From contig NC_133102.1 in NCBI RefSeq assembly GCF_022965805.1, positions 4,844,885 through 4,908,884 of the forward strand: a stretch of 64,000 nucleotides of DNA. The letters are read 5' to 3'. A program made the position numbers and the translations under genes. The DNA comes from Primulina eburnea (taxonomy: Eukaryota > Streptophyta > Magnoliopsida > Lamiales > Gesneriaceae). The number at the start of each line of letters is the position of its first letter. Position 1 is the stretch's first letter. Under the pieces are notes generated by a model. It did not search any database, had not been told where the DNA came from, and was given only the letters and a program-made list of their open reading frames with translations. Shown here piece by piece: positions 33,790 through 45,421 of this stretch.

Positions 33790-34680
33790 TGTGAAGTGTC
33801 CTTCAAAAGGATTTCATATTTCTTCAGTTGAATTTTGGTCACAGTAGTTTTTGCTTTCATCTCTTATACTCGTCGGCCTTTTTAATGCATGTATACTCAA
33901 CAACATTTACGAACATATTGTTCAAGTTTACTGTCATACCATCCATGCCTGATTTCAATTTGTCTTTCTCATGTTTTGCTGCCTCCTAAAACATAGGACG
34001 ATTTTCTTCTTCATTTAGGTCTACTTCTTGACTCGCATCTTGGTTGGACAAACAAAATGATCAACGGAATGTAAAGTAAAAATTAGATGGTCTTTTAAGG
34101 CTCTCCACATACTATCGAGATTAAATACCATAATATATTATTATCATTATTAAACAATATTTATTATTATAAATATAAGTATTTATTATTATTATTATTT
34201 GATTATAAATTTAAAAAAAGGAAATATTTTGTAAAAATAAACGAATTGAAAGTAAGAAACTAAGTATGACCATACCCATCCAAAATGGATATGAGAATAA
34301 CCATTTTCATTACAACAAATATTTCATTCTACTCTCATATAAAAAATATGTATAGCGAATGATATACGAATGCTCATTATTACATCTTCCTTTAGAATTC
34401 TGATGGATATATTTTATTATAATTTTTTTTTATTTATATTAACGACACATATATAGGGAAATTAAATTTAATATTTATTTTAAAAATGTGTTTCGGTAAT
34501 CCACACATAGGATACCAAACATTATGATGGATTGACCAATAAAGGGAAAACCAGATTTATTTCAAACAAATTATTCGCCAAATCTCTCCAAATCACATTC
34601 TAAAAAAATATTTTAAATCTCGTTATTGATTCCACGAGTCTAATTCGATGCCCAAATTTCAGTCACCCACAATAAATAAT
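33790..34680. other. Upstream region of the cystatin-like gene
   Basis: AT-rich, no ORF. Confidence 0.5.
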
Positions 34681-34683
34681 CTC

Positions 34684-34692
34684 CCTATAAAT
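34684..34692 (+). promoter_or_regulatory. TATA box of the cystatin-like gene
   Basis: CTATAAATAGC is centred near 34688, about 75 nt upstream of the ATG at 34762. It lies downstream of the first in-frame ATG (34648), which argues against that start. Confidence 0.6.
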
Positions 34693-34761
34693 AGCGAAGT
34701 AAGCCATGCACATACCACCAATCCCCAACAAATAACAAACCTTGATTTATTAGCTCAAAAA

Positions 34762-35166
34762 ATGGCTAACAAGTCAGTCGCTTTGATTTGGGTTCTCTAC
34801 TTCGTATTCGTCTCCGCCTATGCACGTCCCTCCACCAACATGCTCCGAGGCCTAAAATCCGTAGCTACCGATACCCCAGCCCCGAGTTCTAAGGACCCGG
34901 GCACTCACTTCAACGTCGCTTTAGACCCCAAGGATCCCAAGGTTGTAGAACTTGGAAAATTTTCTATCGATGAAGAAAACAAGAAAGCCGAGTCCAAGTT
35001 GAACTTTGGTGGTGTTCTCAAGGCTGTTTACGGCAGAAATGGCGATGCGCAAATGTACGCACTTGTTATCGGTGCATCGGACGCCACCGGCTCCGACGAG
35101 TATTATGCGTACGTGTTGGTCGACCAAGATTCTAAAGAACTCGTTGCCTTCATTAAAAAAAATTAA
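34762..35166 (+). CDS. Divergent cystatin-like secreted protein
   Basis: Single exon, 134 residues. The start is 34762 because the TATA box lies between it and an earlier in-frame ATG, and because a signal peptide follows at once (SVALIWVLYFVFVSAYA). A spacer rich in Pro, Ser and Asp is followed by a cystatin-like fold. VVELGKFSIDEENKKAESKL (about residues 59-78) matches the plant LARFAV helix region. The order helix, two strands, YYAYVLVD strand and final strand also fits. The inhibitory residues do not: the first loop has VYGRNGD instead of QxVxG, and the second lacks the PW pair (DQDSKELVAF). It may be a cystatin paralog that no longer inhibits papain-like proteases. Frame intact. Confidence 0.7.
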   Translation: MANKSVALIWVLYFVFVSAYARPSTNMLRGLKSVATDTPAPSSKDPGTHFNVALDPKDPKVVELGKFSIDEENKKAESKLNFGGVLKAVYGRNGDAQMYALVIGASDATGSDEYYAYVLVDQDSKELVAFIKKN

Positions 35167-35632
35167 ATTGATGTTACCAAAAGTATTAGTTAAGAAAAAT
35201 GAGTCAGTAGTTTACGACATTAAATTATTGAATAATGTAATATGCATGAAGCCTTGCATGAGTTTTTTTTAATGTAAAATTCGTGCAAATAATAATTATG
35301 CAGTAATTATACAATATAATATTTATAAATGTGTTTCTGTTAATTTAGAGCATTTCATATTTGTTTAGTTGTCTAATTAATTATTTTTTTCTGATTATAT
35401 ATTAATGTTTGTGATTATTTTATTATTTGGTTGGCCGCTCAACGCGCTTGAGAAACAAGGAAACTGAAGAAAAAAATGTATATTTTAATAAATATGTAAT
35501 TTGTTGGAATAATTTTTTGGGGGTTAATTACTAATCAATTGTCCTTCCCAGAGATCAATAAATTTGAAAAAAAAAAAAGTTATTTCACTTAACTCTCGGT
35601 TGAAAAAAGTTTGTCTGTGTCTATAATCTTAA
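35167..35632. other. 3' flank of the cystatin-like gene
   Basis: AT-rich, with no other feature. Confidence 0.5.
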
Positions 35633-36347
35633 GGCTCCGTTTGGTACATGTGATAGGATAAGTAAATGATTAATAATTAAAGTGATTAAAAATGAGATAT
35701 ATGGATTAATAGTATAGTGAGATAAATAATATGGTGTTTGGTATGATTTTAAAATGATGGATTAATTTTGTAAATTTTATTGTAATGACCAAAATGCCTC
35801 AAATAATAATTAAATATATAATCTTAAAATAATTGGATACATAATTAAATATTTATAATTATAATTTACATTTATTAAGATTAATTTAAATCATTAAAAA
35901 AATTAGAATTGAAAAAATATTTATTTTCATAAAAAAATTAATTAACAAGATTACAAATTTATAAAAATTTAATTTAAGATAAATTTACATTACAATTTAT
36001 TTTCTTTCAAATGATTGAAAATAATTAAAATATATGAAATTAATTTATAAAAAAATATAATAAAAATTTAAATATTATATTAATCATTAAATTTTCACTA
36101 ATTTTAATATTGAAGAAAACAATTCAAGGGTATATTGATTAATATACAATATTATCATGATCACTATTCAAAAATTATTAATTATCACACTCTTTGAGGA
36201 GGGATATTTAATCACACAAATAATATGAATAGTGTGGGCTTTTAATCATAATCAAGGGCTTATAGATTAATAAAAAACGAACCAAACGCGAGATAAGAGA
36301 ATAATTATTAAATAATCTTTCTCTTATCATTGTTACCAAACATAGCT
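35633..36347. mobile_element. Tourist-like (PIF/Harbinger) MITE
   Basis: 715 bp. The left end GGCTCCGTTTGGTACATGTG and the inverted right end AGCTATGTTTGGTAACAATG share GCT..GTTTGGTA. It is flanked by TAA on both sides (35630-35632, 36348-36350). AT-rich and non-coding. A related sequence, GGTATAGTTTGGTACATTAG, begins immediately after it at 36351, so a second such element probably starts there. Confidence 0.65.
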
Positions 36348-36350
36348 TAA

Positions 36351-36889
36351 GGTATAGTTTGGTACATTAGATAAGAAATGTATTGATAAATAATCTGTCT
36401 TATCTCACATTTGGTATCTTTTTAGAAAGCACATGATCTTGTGATATGTAATTTTATACAAGGACAAAATATCTTTTTTATGAGATGTGATAATTTTAAT
36501 TTAATGATAAAAAATACCACAAATGACTTAATTGCCCTCAATATATAAAATCCTAAAACCTATCAAATATTTTTATTTATTTTTATATATTATCAAAATA
36601 ATGGTGTTTTAAACTCAAGATAATTATATAAATGATTTTTATAAATATTTAAAGTTTTCTCTTGTAAAAAGCCCACTGTTTTTCGATCTTAATAAAAAAT
36701 TAAATCAAATAAATATTTTTATATATTATATAATATGTTAATTATATAAATAAACTCAAGATAATTATATAAATGATTTTTATAAATCTCAATAAAATTA
36801 TTAGTATAACTCGAATAATCTTAAAATTTGATTTTGACTTGACTCACAAAATCAATGGTTCAATTATCATATTTATATAATATATAAAA
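36351..36889. other. AT-rich DNA, probable second Tourist-like element cut by the solo LTR
   Basis: It begins with a TTTGGTAC-type end, but its partner end was not found before the LTR insertion. Confidence 0.35.
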
Positions 36890-37336
36890 TGTAAAGCCCA
36901 AAAATCAGTATACGTAAAATCCATGCATTTATTTAATTTATGAAATTTATTATTTTAATTATTTATGTTTATTTAATGTACGTTAAAATATTTTCTTGAG
37001 TTTTATGTTTCAGGCGATTATTCGATGCGAGATCGAGGGAAGGAGACCGGGACGATTTTTAGTAAATTTTTATGCAGTATATTATTTAAGATAAGGATGA
37101 AGTATTTTAAATAATTTAATTAATTTTAGAAATTTAAGAGTCTAATTAAATTATTTAAATGATTAATTGATTTTAAAATTTTAGAATTTGTAGCATTTGT
37201 GCATCTTATTTAAATTAAAAATTTATAGTAAGGTTAATATGAGTTTTATTTTAAATTAGTATGTTAAATATTTTAAATATATTTTATTCATGTTAAATAG
37301 CCTTAATTGATTCACTAATATACACATGTTACAATT

Positions 37337-37425
<89 letters not shown>
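37337..37425. repeat. (TA)n microsatellite with flanking CA repeats
   Basis: About 88 bp of TA, followed to about 37505 by ACACAC-type runs, inside the solo LTR. Confidence 0.95.
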
Positions 37426-37430
<5 letters not shown>

Positions 37431-38023
37431 CACACTTTGACTCACACACACACACACATTTACACACACATATACACGCATGTCATATATACACACACAC
37501 CCACACAATTCTATTATTTTATTTGACTAAAGGAGAAGAGAATTTTGTTTTAAACTCTTGTGCCAATAATCTCCATATCACTCACACATATATTCAATTA
37601 TATATATATACACTCACACACGTACATCATATACACACAAAACACATTTCATATATTGTCTCTTTTGACTATAGGAATGAAATGTTTTTAAAATTCCTAC
37701 CTATCAATTCTTCTCTCCCTTTTCCTCCACTTCCCTTTCCCCTTCATCGAGCTGATATTTTCTGAAATTTCCAGCATATATTTAGTAAGTTTTCTTTGAA
37801 GAAAACCGAGCCAAGTTCGTCCCGGATCGTCTCCCGTATCGTCTCCGCTTCGGCATCGTCGTTACGGTATTTTTAAATATCAAAAGGCACGTATAATCTG
37901 TTCTTGCTGCATCGATCATGTCATATTAAGTGTTGAGTTGTTTTTAAGCATAAAAATGTATATATGATGTAGAAGTTTGAGCAAGAAATGTATTGAATAT
38001 GTTTTGAACAAATTTTAGATCCG

Positions 38024-38380
38024 AAAATTTCTGTTTTGATGTTCTTTCGAAAACAGCAATTTTTTTGTACATATTTTGAGAAAACTTTCAACAAAAAAAA
38101 CGTAGATCTTTTCGATACGTTCGATTTGATATAAAATTCGAGTTATTTGGATTAAAAACGAGTGAGTTATGGTGTTTTTAGTATGACTGCTCAAATTAAA
38201 TCCGAAAACTCATGTTTTAATGTTCTTTCGAAAACTGCAATTTTTCGGTATATATTTTGAGAAAACTTTCAACTACAGAAACGTAGATCTTTTTGATACG
38301 TTCGATTTGATATAAAATTCGAGTTATTTAGATTAAAAACGAGTGAGTTATGATGTTTTTCGTATGACTGCTCAAATCGT
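38024..38380. repeat. Tandem duplication, unit about 178 bp
   Basis: Two copies of a unit including TGTTCTTTCGAAAAC, ATATTTTGAGAAAACTTTCA, TACGTTCGATTTGATATAAA and GTATGACTGCTCAAAT, inside the solo LTR. Confidence 0.85.
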
Positions 38381-38729
38381 GTTTCAAGAAAGTTATGAAT
38401 TTTAATGTGTTCTTGAAGTTTTTATGTTGCAGGCTTTGTTGGGGATCGATGGGTGATCGTTGCTGCATATAAGAAAGTTAGTAATGTTGTTTAGAGTATT
38501 TTTGAGGTTTCGATTCATGTCGTTAAGAGTTTGAATTATTAAGAAGTCGTAAGAAATAAACTTTAATATAAATGACAGTATTTTTGGGTCGTATAAATTG
38601 TAGGGTGATTATAAAAGTTTAGTTCATTGTTATGGTGTCCTAGAATGGTCTCATAGTGTTGAATCTTGATGCATTATGTGTTAATTGGGAGAATAGACAT
38701 GTCATAAAATTTTCATCAAATAATTCGTT

Positions 38730-38935
38730 GGGCAGACGGACACGGACCCGGAGACGGAGGTTAGCACGGGGTTCGTGCCTTCTCATTTCTTCGACACATA
38801 TTTAAACGCACAGACACGGACCCCTACACGGACCTAGGGACGGGGTCCGTGCCCCTTCTTTTATATGACACATATGAGGCAGTACCTACACGGACCCGGG
38901 GCCTGACCTGGGTACGGGGTCCGTGTAGCTTCAGT
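38730..38935. repeat. GC-rich ACGGACCC hairpin block
   Basis: Repeated pairs of CACGGACCC and GGGTCCGTG (or close variants) are spaced 10-40 bp apart, giving several potential hairpins in an otherwise AT-rich LTR. Confidence 0.75.
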
Positions 38936-39285
38936 TTTTGGGATAAATATTTTATCACTTAAGGTTTGGTTTGAGGTTTTATGCTATGATTTAACATTGA
39001 TGTTTTACAAGGTCAAGTGGTGAGAAATTATAGAATGTTCTAAGAATTTATTTAGCTTGACATTAAGCATGACTTTTACGTTTAAGTTGTACACGTTAAG
39101 CTTATGAATTCATGTTAGTATGTTGCAGCAACGACACGATTGACATCCAACGAATCCCTCAGCGCCAAGTAAGTATGTATGACGTGCAAAGAAAATATTT
39201 GAAGTTTTTGAGGTATGCTAAATGTCTTGTGACCAAAAAGTGAATGGGTTTGGAAGTCGGTGAACGTGGCCGAGGACCTCTCCAC

Positions 39286-39372
39286 CCCGTTAAATTATGA
39301 ACGGGTTAGATCGTGGTTGGAAAGCGTTAAATTATGAACGGGGACCAACCAGCCCGTTAAATTATGAACGGG
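39286..39372. repeat. Triplicated palindrome
   Basis: The stem-loop CCCGTTAAATTATGAACGGG occurs three times within 87 bp (the middle copy with one changed base). CCCGTT pairs with AACGGG around an 8-nt loop. Confidence 0.85.
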
Positions 39373-40151
39373 GATCTTATGTATGTGGCAGTGGATACGT
39401 CCCTGTCAGCCCAGTACTGTGGTTTGTCTGATCAGATATTTATTATGTTATGGGTCACTTGCTTTGAAACATCCTCTACACAAAATGATGAAGTTAAGTA
39501 TGTTGAAGTATGAAAGCATGTTAAAGAAAAGTTTATGTGATGGCACGTCATATTATGTATGCAAATATGTTCAAAGTTTATGCAAAGAGCAAGTTTATGA
39601 AAGTTTAAGTTTATTATGCAAAGTTCAAGTTTGAAGTATGTACGATCTATTTTGAAGTTGTATGCGATTTTTATTATGTAATACTCGTTATTCCCAGTTT
39701 ATACGTGTTGAGTCTTTAGACTCACTAGACTTGATCGATGCAGGTGAGTATGTTGATAAGGAGACAGGAGGTGGCGACCAAGGGGCAGGCTTGGACTGAG
39801 TGGAAGGCTAAACCCGAGGACCATTATGTTTATGTTTTATGAAAACTTTAAAATATTATGTTTTTATGTTGGTTGTGAGATAATTTAGAATAAGTACTTT
39901 GTTGGAAAATTTGAGTATGTGATGTTGATTTTAAATATTATTATGTTGAATGATAAGTAACGACTGTATGAATTTTATGTTTAAGAAAATTTTTAATTTT
40001 TCCGCAAATTTTGAATGGTAAAAAGTACGGTAAGTTACATAAAATTAGGCAAAAATAAATAAATCATACAAGAACTATCGGGATATGAACAGATAAAAAA
40101 TATGAACTCAAATAACAATTTTGAAATTATAAAATTTATTATGATAAGGAA

Positions 40152-41262
40152 GGATTAGGAAGGATTAAATTTTTTATCACACTTTATACTGCGTTTGATA
40201 CGATTTTTAATTATCCAACTCAATCCCTCCTATAAGTGATTAGGTGGTATTACGTGTGATTAAATAATACCTCCTTCCTCCGTTGGATTGTTAATCCCTC
40301 CTCTATCCCTACTCTCTTTCCAATTTTACCCTTCTTCCTTCACCGCTATTGAACCACCTAGGCTGCCGGACCGTCGCCGCCACCGCTGGACCGCCTCCGT
40401 CGCCCTCGCCGGACCGCCTCCGCCGTCGCATCCGATGGTGGGTGGTAGCTGGTTCTTTCCTGGAAGTTCTCTGGTGTGGCCACTTGATCCGAAGGGGCGG
40501 AAGTGGATGCCACGTGGTGCTCCCAGGCGTCGGATTTCTTGGTGTGCCGCGTGAGAGAGAGGCATGTGACGACCCTCCGTTATCATCTTCCAAGTGCTCT
40601 CCAGTGTTTCCTGCCTCTTTGGTTTTGCCACCTTCAGAGCTCTCATTCCTGCGGATTTTCCGATCTCAGAAACAACTAAACATGGCTCCAAATTCGAATT
40701 CGAATTCAAATTCACAAATCAAGATAATTACGGAGTTTGATTAAATGGTAAAATTTCGAAAAGTAAATTACTTACCTTCAGGAGTCGTTACTTCTCATGG
40801 GTTTCCTATTGCCGAATCTGGAAGACACCAGAGGTTTCTCCCTCGCCGGAAGTAGAAATTCCAGCGGAAGCTCGGGAGAAACCATCTCCTGCGAAGGAGG
40901 ATCGTACGTCAGCATCGAGTCAACCAACACATCCCTAGCTTCCGCTACATCTTCTTCGGTTTCAAAAACGACGTTTGAACCGTTCATCATCACAACAGTT
41001 TTCTCTTCAACGGCCCTATCTTCACTGTCGTACCGCCGTCGCCGTCGGACCACCGTTGGATCGCCGGACCGCCGCCGTCGGAGTGGAAGAAGAAAAATAA
41101 AAGAGAAAGGGAAATTTTGTCCTTTCATCAAAAATTTGAAAATTATCCTATACTTAAAAATCTTACCAAACATACTACCATATATTACATCTCAACAACA
41201 ATCAATTTCTTTATCATTTAAATACTAATCATTAGTTTATTTTATCCTACAACCAAACGCAG
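40152..41262 (-). mobile_element. Pack-type DNA transposon, copy 2 (inverted)
   Basis: Near-identical to 24133-25262 on the opposite strand. The CTGCGTTTGGTTG end is present on the right (complement at 41250-41262). On the left, similarity stops at GGATTAGGAAGG, so the terminal ~17 bp are lost. The captured gene fragment reads from about 41029 to the donor near 40779, then from about 40656 to 40326. Differences include a 4-base insertion near the end of the first exon, giving PMRSNDS instead of PMRTTPEGK. The CTCTCTCTC frame break is shared with copy 1. Confidence 0.65.
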
Positions 41263-41932
41263 CATCGAGTAAGTGATCATATACTACCACAAGAGATGCG
41301 ATGGTCAGGCCCAAAACCAGTTGAATTTGATTGATTATGTTTATTTCTTTTACGATGTTTTGGAGGGCAATTGTAATTATCAAGGTACTCGCGGTAATTG
41401 GTTACATAAATTTCATGTGCTTCAAAAATGTTCGTATTTGGTAGGAAAATCAAATATGATATTTGATGATGCTTTAACTTGAGATATATTTTGTTATGCA
41501 GTATATTTCGGGGTTGAAAATCATTATATCTCCTCATTACTTCTTAATTGGAGAAGAGCGAACCGCATGGTTTTCAGGTTTCTCTTAAATAATAGTTCAC
41601 ATTTGAAAATTTCTTTCAAATGTGAAAAGATACCACATTTCGTTTGTTCCTTTTGAGATCAAATCTTTTGTTCCTTTGTTCTTAGTTTTTATTGTTAAAT
41701 TGATATAATAGTAGACGAAATGTGTCTAAAATTCATAATTTGAACTACGAAATGGTTTTGCCCCTAAACAATGTAAATTAGAAACGTAACGAATCCCATT
41801 TTTTATTGTCTTAATTACTTCAAAATTCTCATCACTATCTATGTCAAAAACAAGGAAAAAATTATTCACTATCACGTACTTTTATCCAATCATCCCATGA
41901 TAATGCCTGGTGCAATGAATGACAAGCGCTAG
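41263..41932. other. Intergenic DNA
   Basis: No gene recognised. Confidence 0.5.
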
Positions 41933-42106
41933 TTTAACTTGAGGAGGTGGGGAGATGGTGATTTAGTAGCAGTGGATGAAAAAGTCTTGAAACAGCTCTC
42001 CACTTCTCCTGTGGCCTGGACGACTAACCCCGCGGAATTTTTAGTTGATGAAACAATGGTTGATTTGAAACTTATATGTTCCGCGTTTGATGACGAACCA
42101 AAGTGA
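41933..42106 (+). other. Unrecognised 57-codon open stretch with protein-like composition
   Basis: Bounded by an in-frame TAG upstream and TGA at 42104-42106. It reads RRWGDGDLVAVDEKVLKQLS, then acidic and hydrophobic residues to SAFDDEPK. It has no ATG at its start, and its even amino-acid mix is unlike the AT-rich surroundings. It could be the last exon of a lost or displaced gene. I do not recognise the family. Confidence 0.3.
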
Positions 42107-42463
42107 ATTTGATCGTGTGCTTCCCACCTGCTAGCCAGAATTTGGCTCTTTACCCATCTGCTAGCGTGAAGGGTCGCTCAGATCCACTTTCATTTATATA
42201 TTTATTTTGAACAATGTGTTGTATGTATCTTTCAAGGTAAAGTACTTGTGTGGGGAGTGGAACATTATTAAAAGCACTGGTGTTTGAGCCAAGATAGACG
42301 TCCAAGTAGCTTCAATAACTAAAAGAAGTTTCGAAGAGTGCGTGTGAAAATCAGTCGAATTTTCAATCAAAAAGGAATTTACAATTTTGAAATATATGAC
42401 ACTCAAAGTTCCACAACAATAAAATTTGAATTACAAGTAGCTTAATAAATTTTTGCCCTGGAG
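42107..42463. other. 3' flank of the HT1 gene
   Basis: Presumably holds the 3' UTR of the minus-strand kinase gene. Nothing else seen. Confidence 0.5.
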
Positions 42464-43954
42464 TCAGGCGTGTATGGGTATGGATGAACTCATGGACACA
42501 CAACCTTCCAATCGCTTGAGAATCGCATTCCGACTAACTATTGTAGAGTTGAGGTTAAGTGGCAGTCCCTCCTTGGCACGTTCGTCGTACTTTTCCAGAG
42601 TCGATACAATTTCGCTGAAATCAGGACGTTTGGAGGGGTTTGCACCCCAACAACGCTTTATCAAGTGCGCTAGCGCGGGCTGACAGCTAGCTGGTAATGG
42701 TGGTCGCTCATCCTGCAAATTTGCGAGATCATATCATGTTGCATGGAAATTTAAGTCATTTAAACAGCACACAATTGCCTAACAATCTGGTCAGCATATT
42801 ATACACTTGTTGTGTAGACTTGCCTTTCAGTCGTCAGTCAAGCTTAAAATATGTCATTCACCACTATTCTTGATATGAGAAGGCAGTATTTATTAGAATT
42901 TGAGGTTTCACCTTATCAGCAACAGCAAAAGCAGCTTGCACGGGAGTCATTCCTTGGAAAGGGAGCAAGGCCGTCGTAAGTTCCCACAGCACAATCCCAA
43001 AACTATAGACATCGACTTTCCTAGTATAAGGCTTCTCCTTGATCATCTCAGGTGCCATCCAACGATACGTCCCCATGTTTCCTTTAATCTCCTTAGACTG
43101 TGTTTCCAAACAAGACGTGCCGAAGTCTGCAACCTTAACGCGCATATCATCGTTTAGAAGTAAGTTGTTCGACTTGAGGTCTCTGTGTATCACACCCTGG
43201 GAATGTAGATACTCCATTCCTCGAGATATATCAAGGGCTAACCTCAGGATCGTCTCGGTTGAGAGGGAGTATGGCTCCTTCTTGTTAAGATACATCCTTA
43301 GTGTTCCTTGTGACATGTACTCGGTGATGATACAGTAGACAGGAGGCTTCTTACAAGCAGCAACAAACTTTTAGAAAACAAAATAGGACTGTAAGAAGTA
43401 GGCGGCCGGTGTGTATGTATACACATATATATATATATAACATCGAAAGAATCATGATATGCTCCATAGAGAACTCTTCTAACATCAGGAACATGATGCG
43501 TAGCATGATCAACATTCTTTGAAAGGCTAAAATAAATTCTAACCTGCACTATATTGTGATGATATAAACGTGAAAGCAGGGCAACCTCACTCTTGAATTG
43601 CTGCTCAAGCAAAGCTCTAGTCTCCTCTTTGTGAGTTGGGATTCTCACCATTTTCACAGCAACAGCTCTCTGTTTATATATTCCTCTGTAAATTCTGCTG
43701 TGCGCACCAGAAGCAAACTTGTTGCCGATAAATAACTGAGAAAGATCAGCCGTCCATTCCTCTTGGTCCTCCTTTGGTATTTCCCAATTCTCGACATTTT
43801 CCGAGTCCAAGATCATCGACCACGATTCCAAACTGTCGAATCTCTTCCTCTCCATGTCGACGCTCCCGTAATCCAGCTGTGTCCTTGAAGACGACGACGT
43901 GGATTTGCTCTTCGATTTCCGAAGACGGAACGGGTTGAAACATGATGCAGCCAT
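42464..43954 (-). CDS. HT1: Raf-like serine/threonine kinase HIGH LEAF TEMPERATURE 1
   Basis: Three exons (43544-43954, 42912-43367, 42464-42712) join in phase 0 to 371 residues, against about 390 in Arabidopsis HT1. The N-terminus CFNPFRLRKSK and the block RFDSLESWSMILDSENVENW are characteristic of HT1. Kinase motifs: glycine loop FASGAHSRIYRG (about 79), VAVK (about 96), HRDLKSNN (about 201), DFG, and APE in MGTYRWMAPEM. HT1 acts in guard cells in CO2-controlled stomatal movement, where MPK4/MPK12 regulate it and it acts through CBC kinases. The C-terminal tail is shorter than in Arabidopsis. Introns are GT-AG. ATG 43954 is the first in frame and matches the family start. Confidence 0.93.
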
Positions 43955-45421
43955 TGATATTCTGTGGTTTACGTGTCAAAACACACGATCACAAGGGATC
44001 CGCCTTCTGAATGTGTGAATCGACTTCAGAAAGTGCATCAACTGATTCAGAAACATCGGTGTCTGAGAAAATCATCCAAAAGAAATTATGGGTTTTCATG
44101 TAAACCACGTAAACAAGATAACACAACTACAGACGTCCAGAAAGAAACCGAGAGCAGAAGAAGAAAAGGGAGATCATGGAAACTTTAGAATGAAAATATT
44201 AGAAAAGGGATTAAAAAATTGCAAGAAAGGCTCGAAGTTATATGCTTTAAGCTTCATGGCTTTTCACCGTATCATCTGGCAAAGAAGAAAAAGCAGTTGG
44301 TTTGGCAGAAGAATAGGAACTCAAAGCCAAAAATTCAGGAGTGTCCCGTGAGTTCTTATGTGGACGGAGAAAAGCTTTTCTCAAAGGAATCGGGCTCTCC
44401 AGTTTTCTTGTGCACCTCCTAGTTGATATAGTAGCCACATCTGCCAAAAGTAGACCACTTCATGCTCTCATCAAGCAAAGCCTACTACTCCACTATCACC
44501 TCACACCAAATGGATCTTATGTTGTATTTTTTTAAAAATAATTTTACTTAGGATCTTATTAGTAGCCAATAAGAATATTTTATATTATAATTGTAAGAAA
44601 GGCTCGAAGTTAATATTTTTGAAGTAGAAAAAAACTTTATATTTTTATAGTTAAAAGAATCAATATGATTACTTCCGTGTTTTGGATGAAGGCTTGTAAG
44701 AAAAAAAATTCGTTTCTCCTATCTGTTGAATCGGTAACCAATTCGAGAAGTTCATTTGATCATAACGAGTTAAAACTATCTAGTTATGAACATGATTGTG
44801 GATGCAAACTTCTAATATCAGCGGATATGTTCTTGGAACATTTCATAACTTTTCAAGAAAGTCCTGATGTTTGGACTGTCGTATATTAGAGCTTTTCAAA
44901 CATAGTATATCACACATATGACGATGATAAGTTAAAAATGAAAAATAATAATTTAGTTCTCTAAGTTGTCTGTGTTTGTCTTTTGGTATTATGACTTGTC
45001 AAAGTTGTGTTTTGTTGGTTTTCAATATTATTTCGTCGGAATATTGACATGACATCAAACAAATCATCAATTTTTCGATCCAAGTTCTAGTTATATCTAT
45101 ACGGAACAGCATTCCATAACTTTAGGTATTCATAAAGATCTATGATGGGCATAAAACAAAACAGAACACAAACTAATAGAATATAATTTTGATCAGTCTC
45201 CTCAAAGGTACACTAGTTTCTCCATATGCACCACAGTAAAAAAGACAGCAAAAAGGAGAAATAAGATTGTCTAACTTTTTATGACATTAGCTCCTAAGTC
45301 CGAAGCACTTTATTGAATGCATGATTGCATGAAAGGTTATCAATTTCTTGAAGGAAGAGATTAGGGGGAGAAATTGACAAACAAACCAAAAAAAGGGAAG
45401 ACAAACTACAAGGAGGAGAAA
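43955..45421. other. Upstream of HT1 and downstream of IBR1
   Basis: 43955-44460 is relatively GC-richer and probably holds the HT1 5' UTR and promoter. The rest is AT-rich. Open frames here lack family features. Confidence 0.45.

Larger units (their letters stand above)
36890..40039 (+). mobile_element. Solo LTR, 3.15 kb, with 5-bp target duplication
   Basis: The segment starts TGTAAAGCCCAAAAATC and ends TACGGTAAGTTACA, so the termini are TGTAA/TTACA. TAAAA is present exactly on both sides (36885-36889 and 40040-40044). No ORF with retroelement similarity is inside, and there is no adjacent primer-binding site. The interior holds a (TA)n run, a CA-rich stretch, a 178-bp tandem duplication, a block of ACGGACC/GGGTCCGT hairpins and three copies of a palindrome. 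Length and style suggest a Ty3/gypsy-type LTR left after recombination. Confidence 0.75.

Noticed and set aside
34648..34761. Upstream in-frame ATG of the cystatin-like gene
   Set aside because: It lies upstream of the TATA box at 34684 and would bury the signal peptide.
44665..44889. 74-codon ORF upstream of HT1
   Set aside because: No family, no promoter features and AT-rich codon use. It is likely chance.
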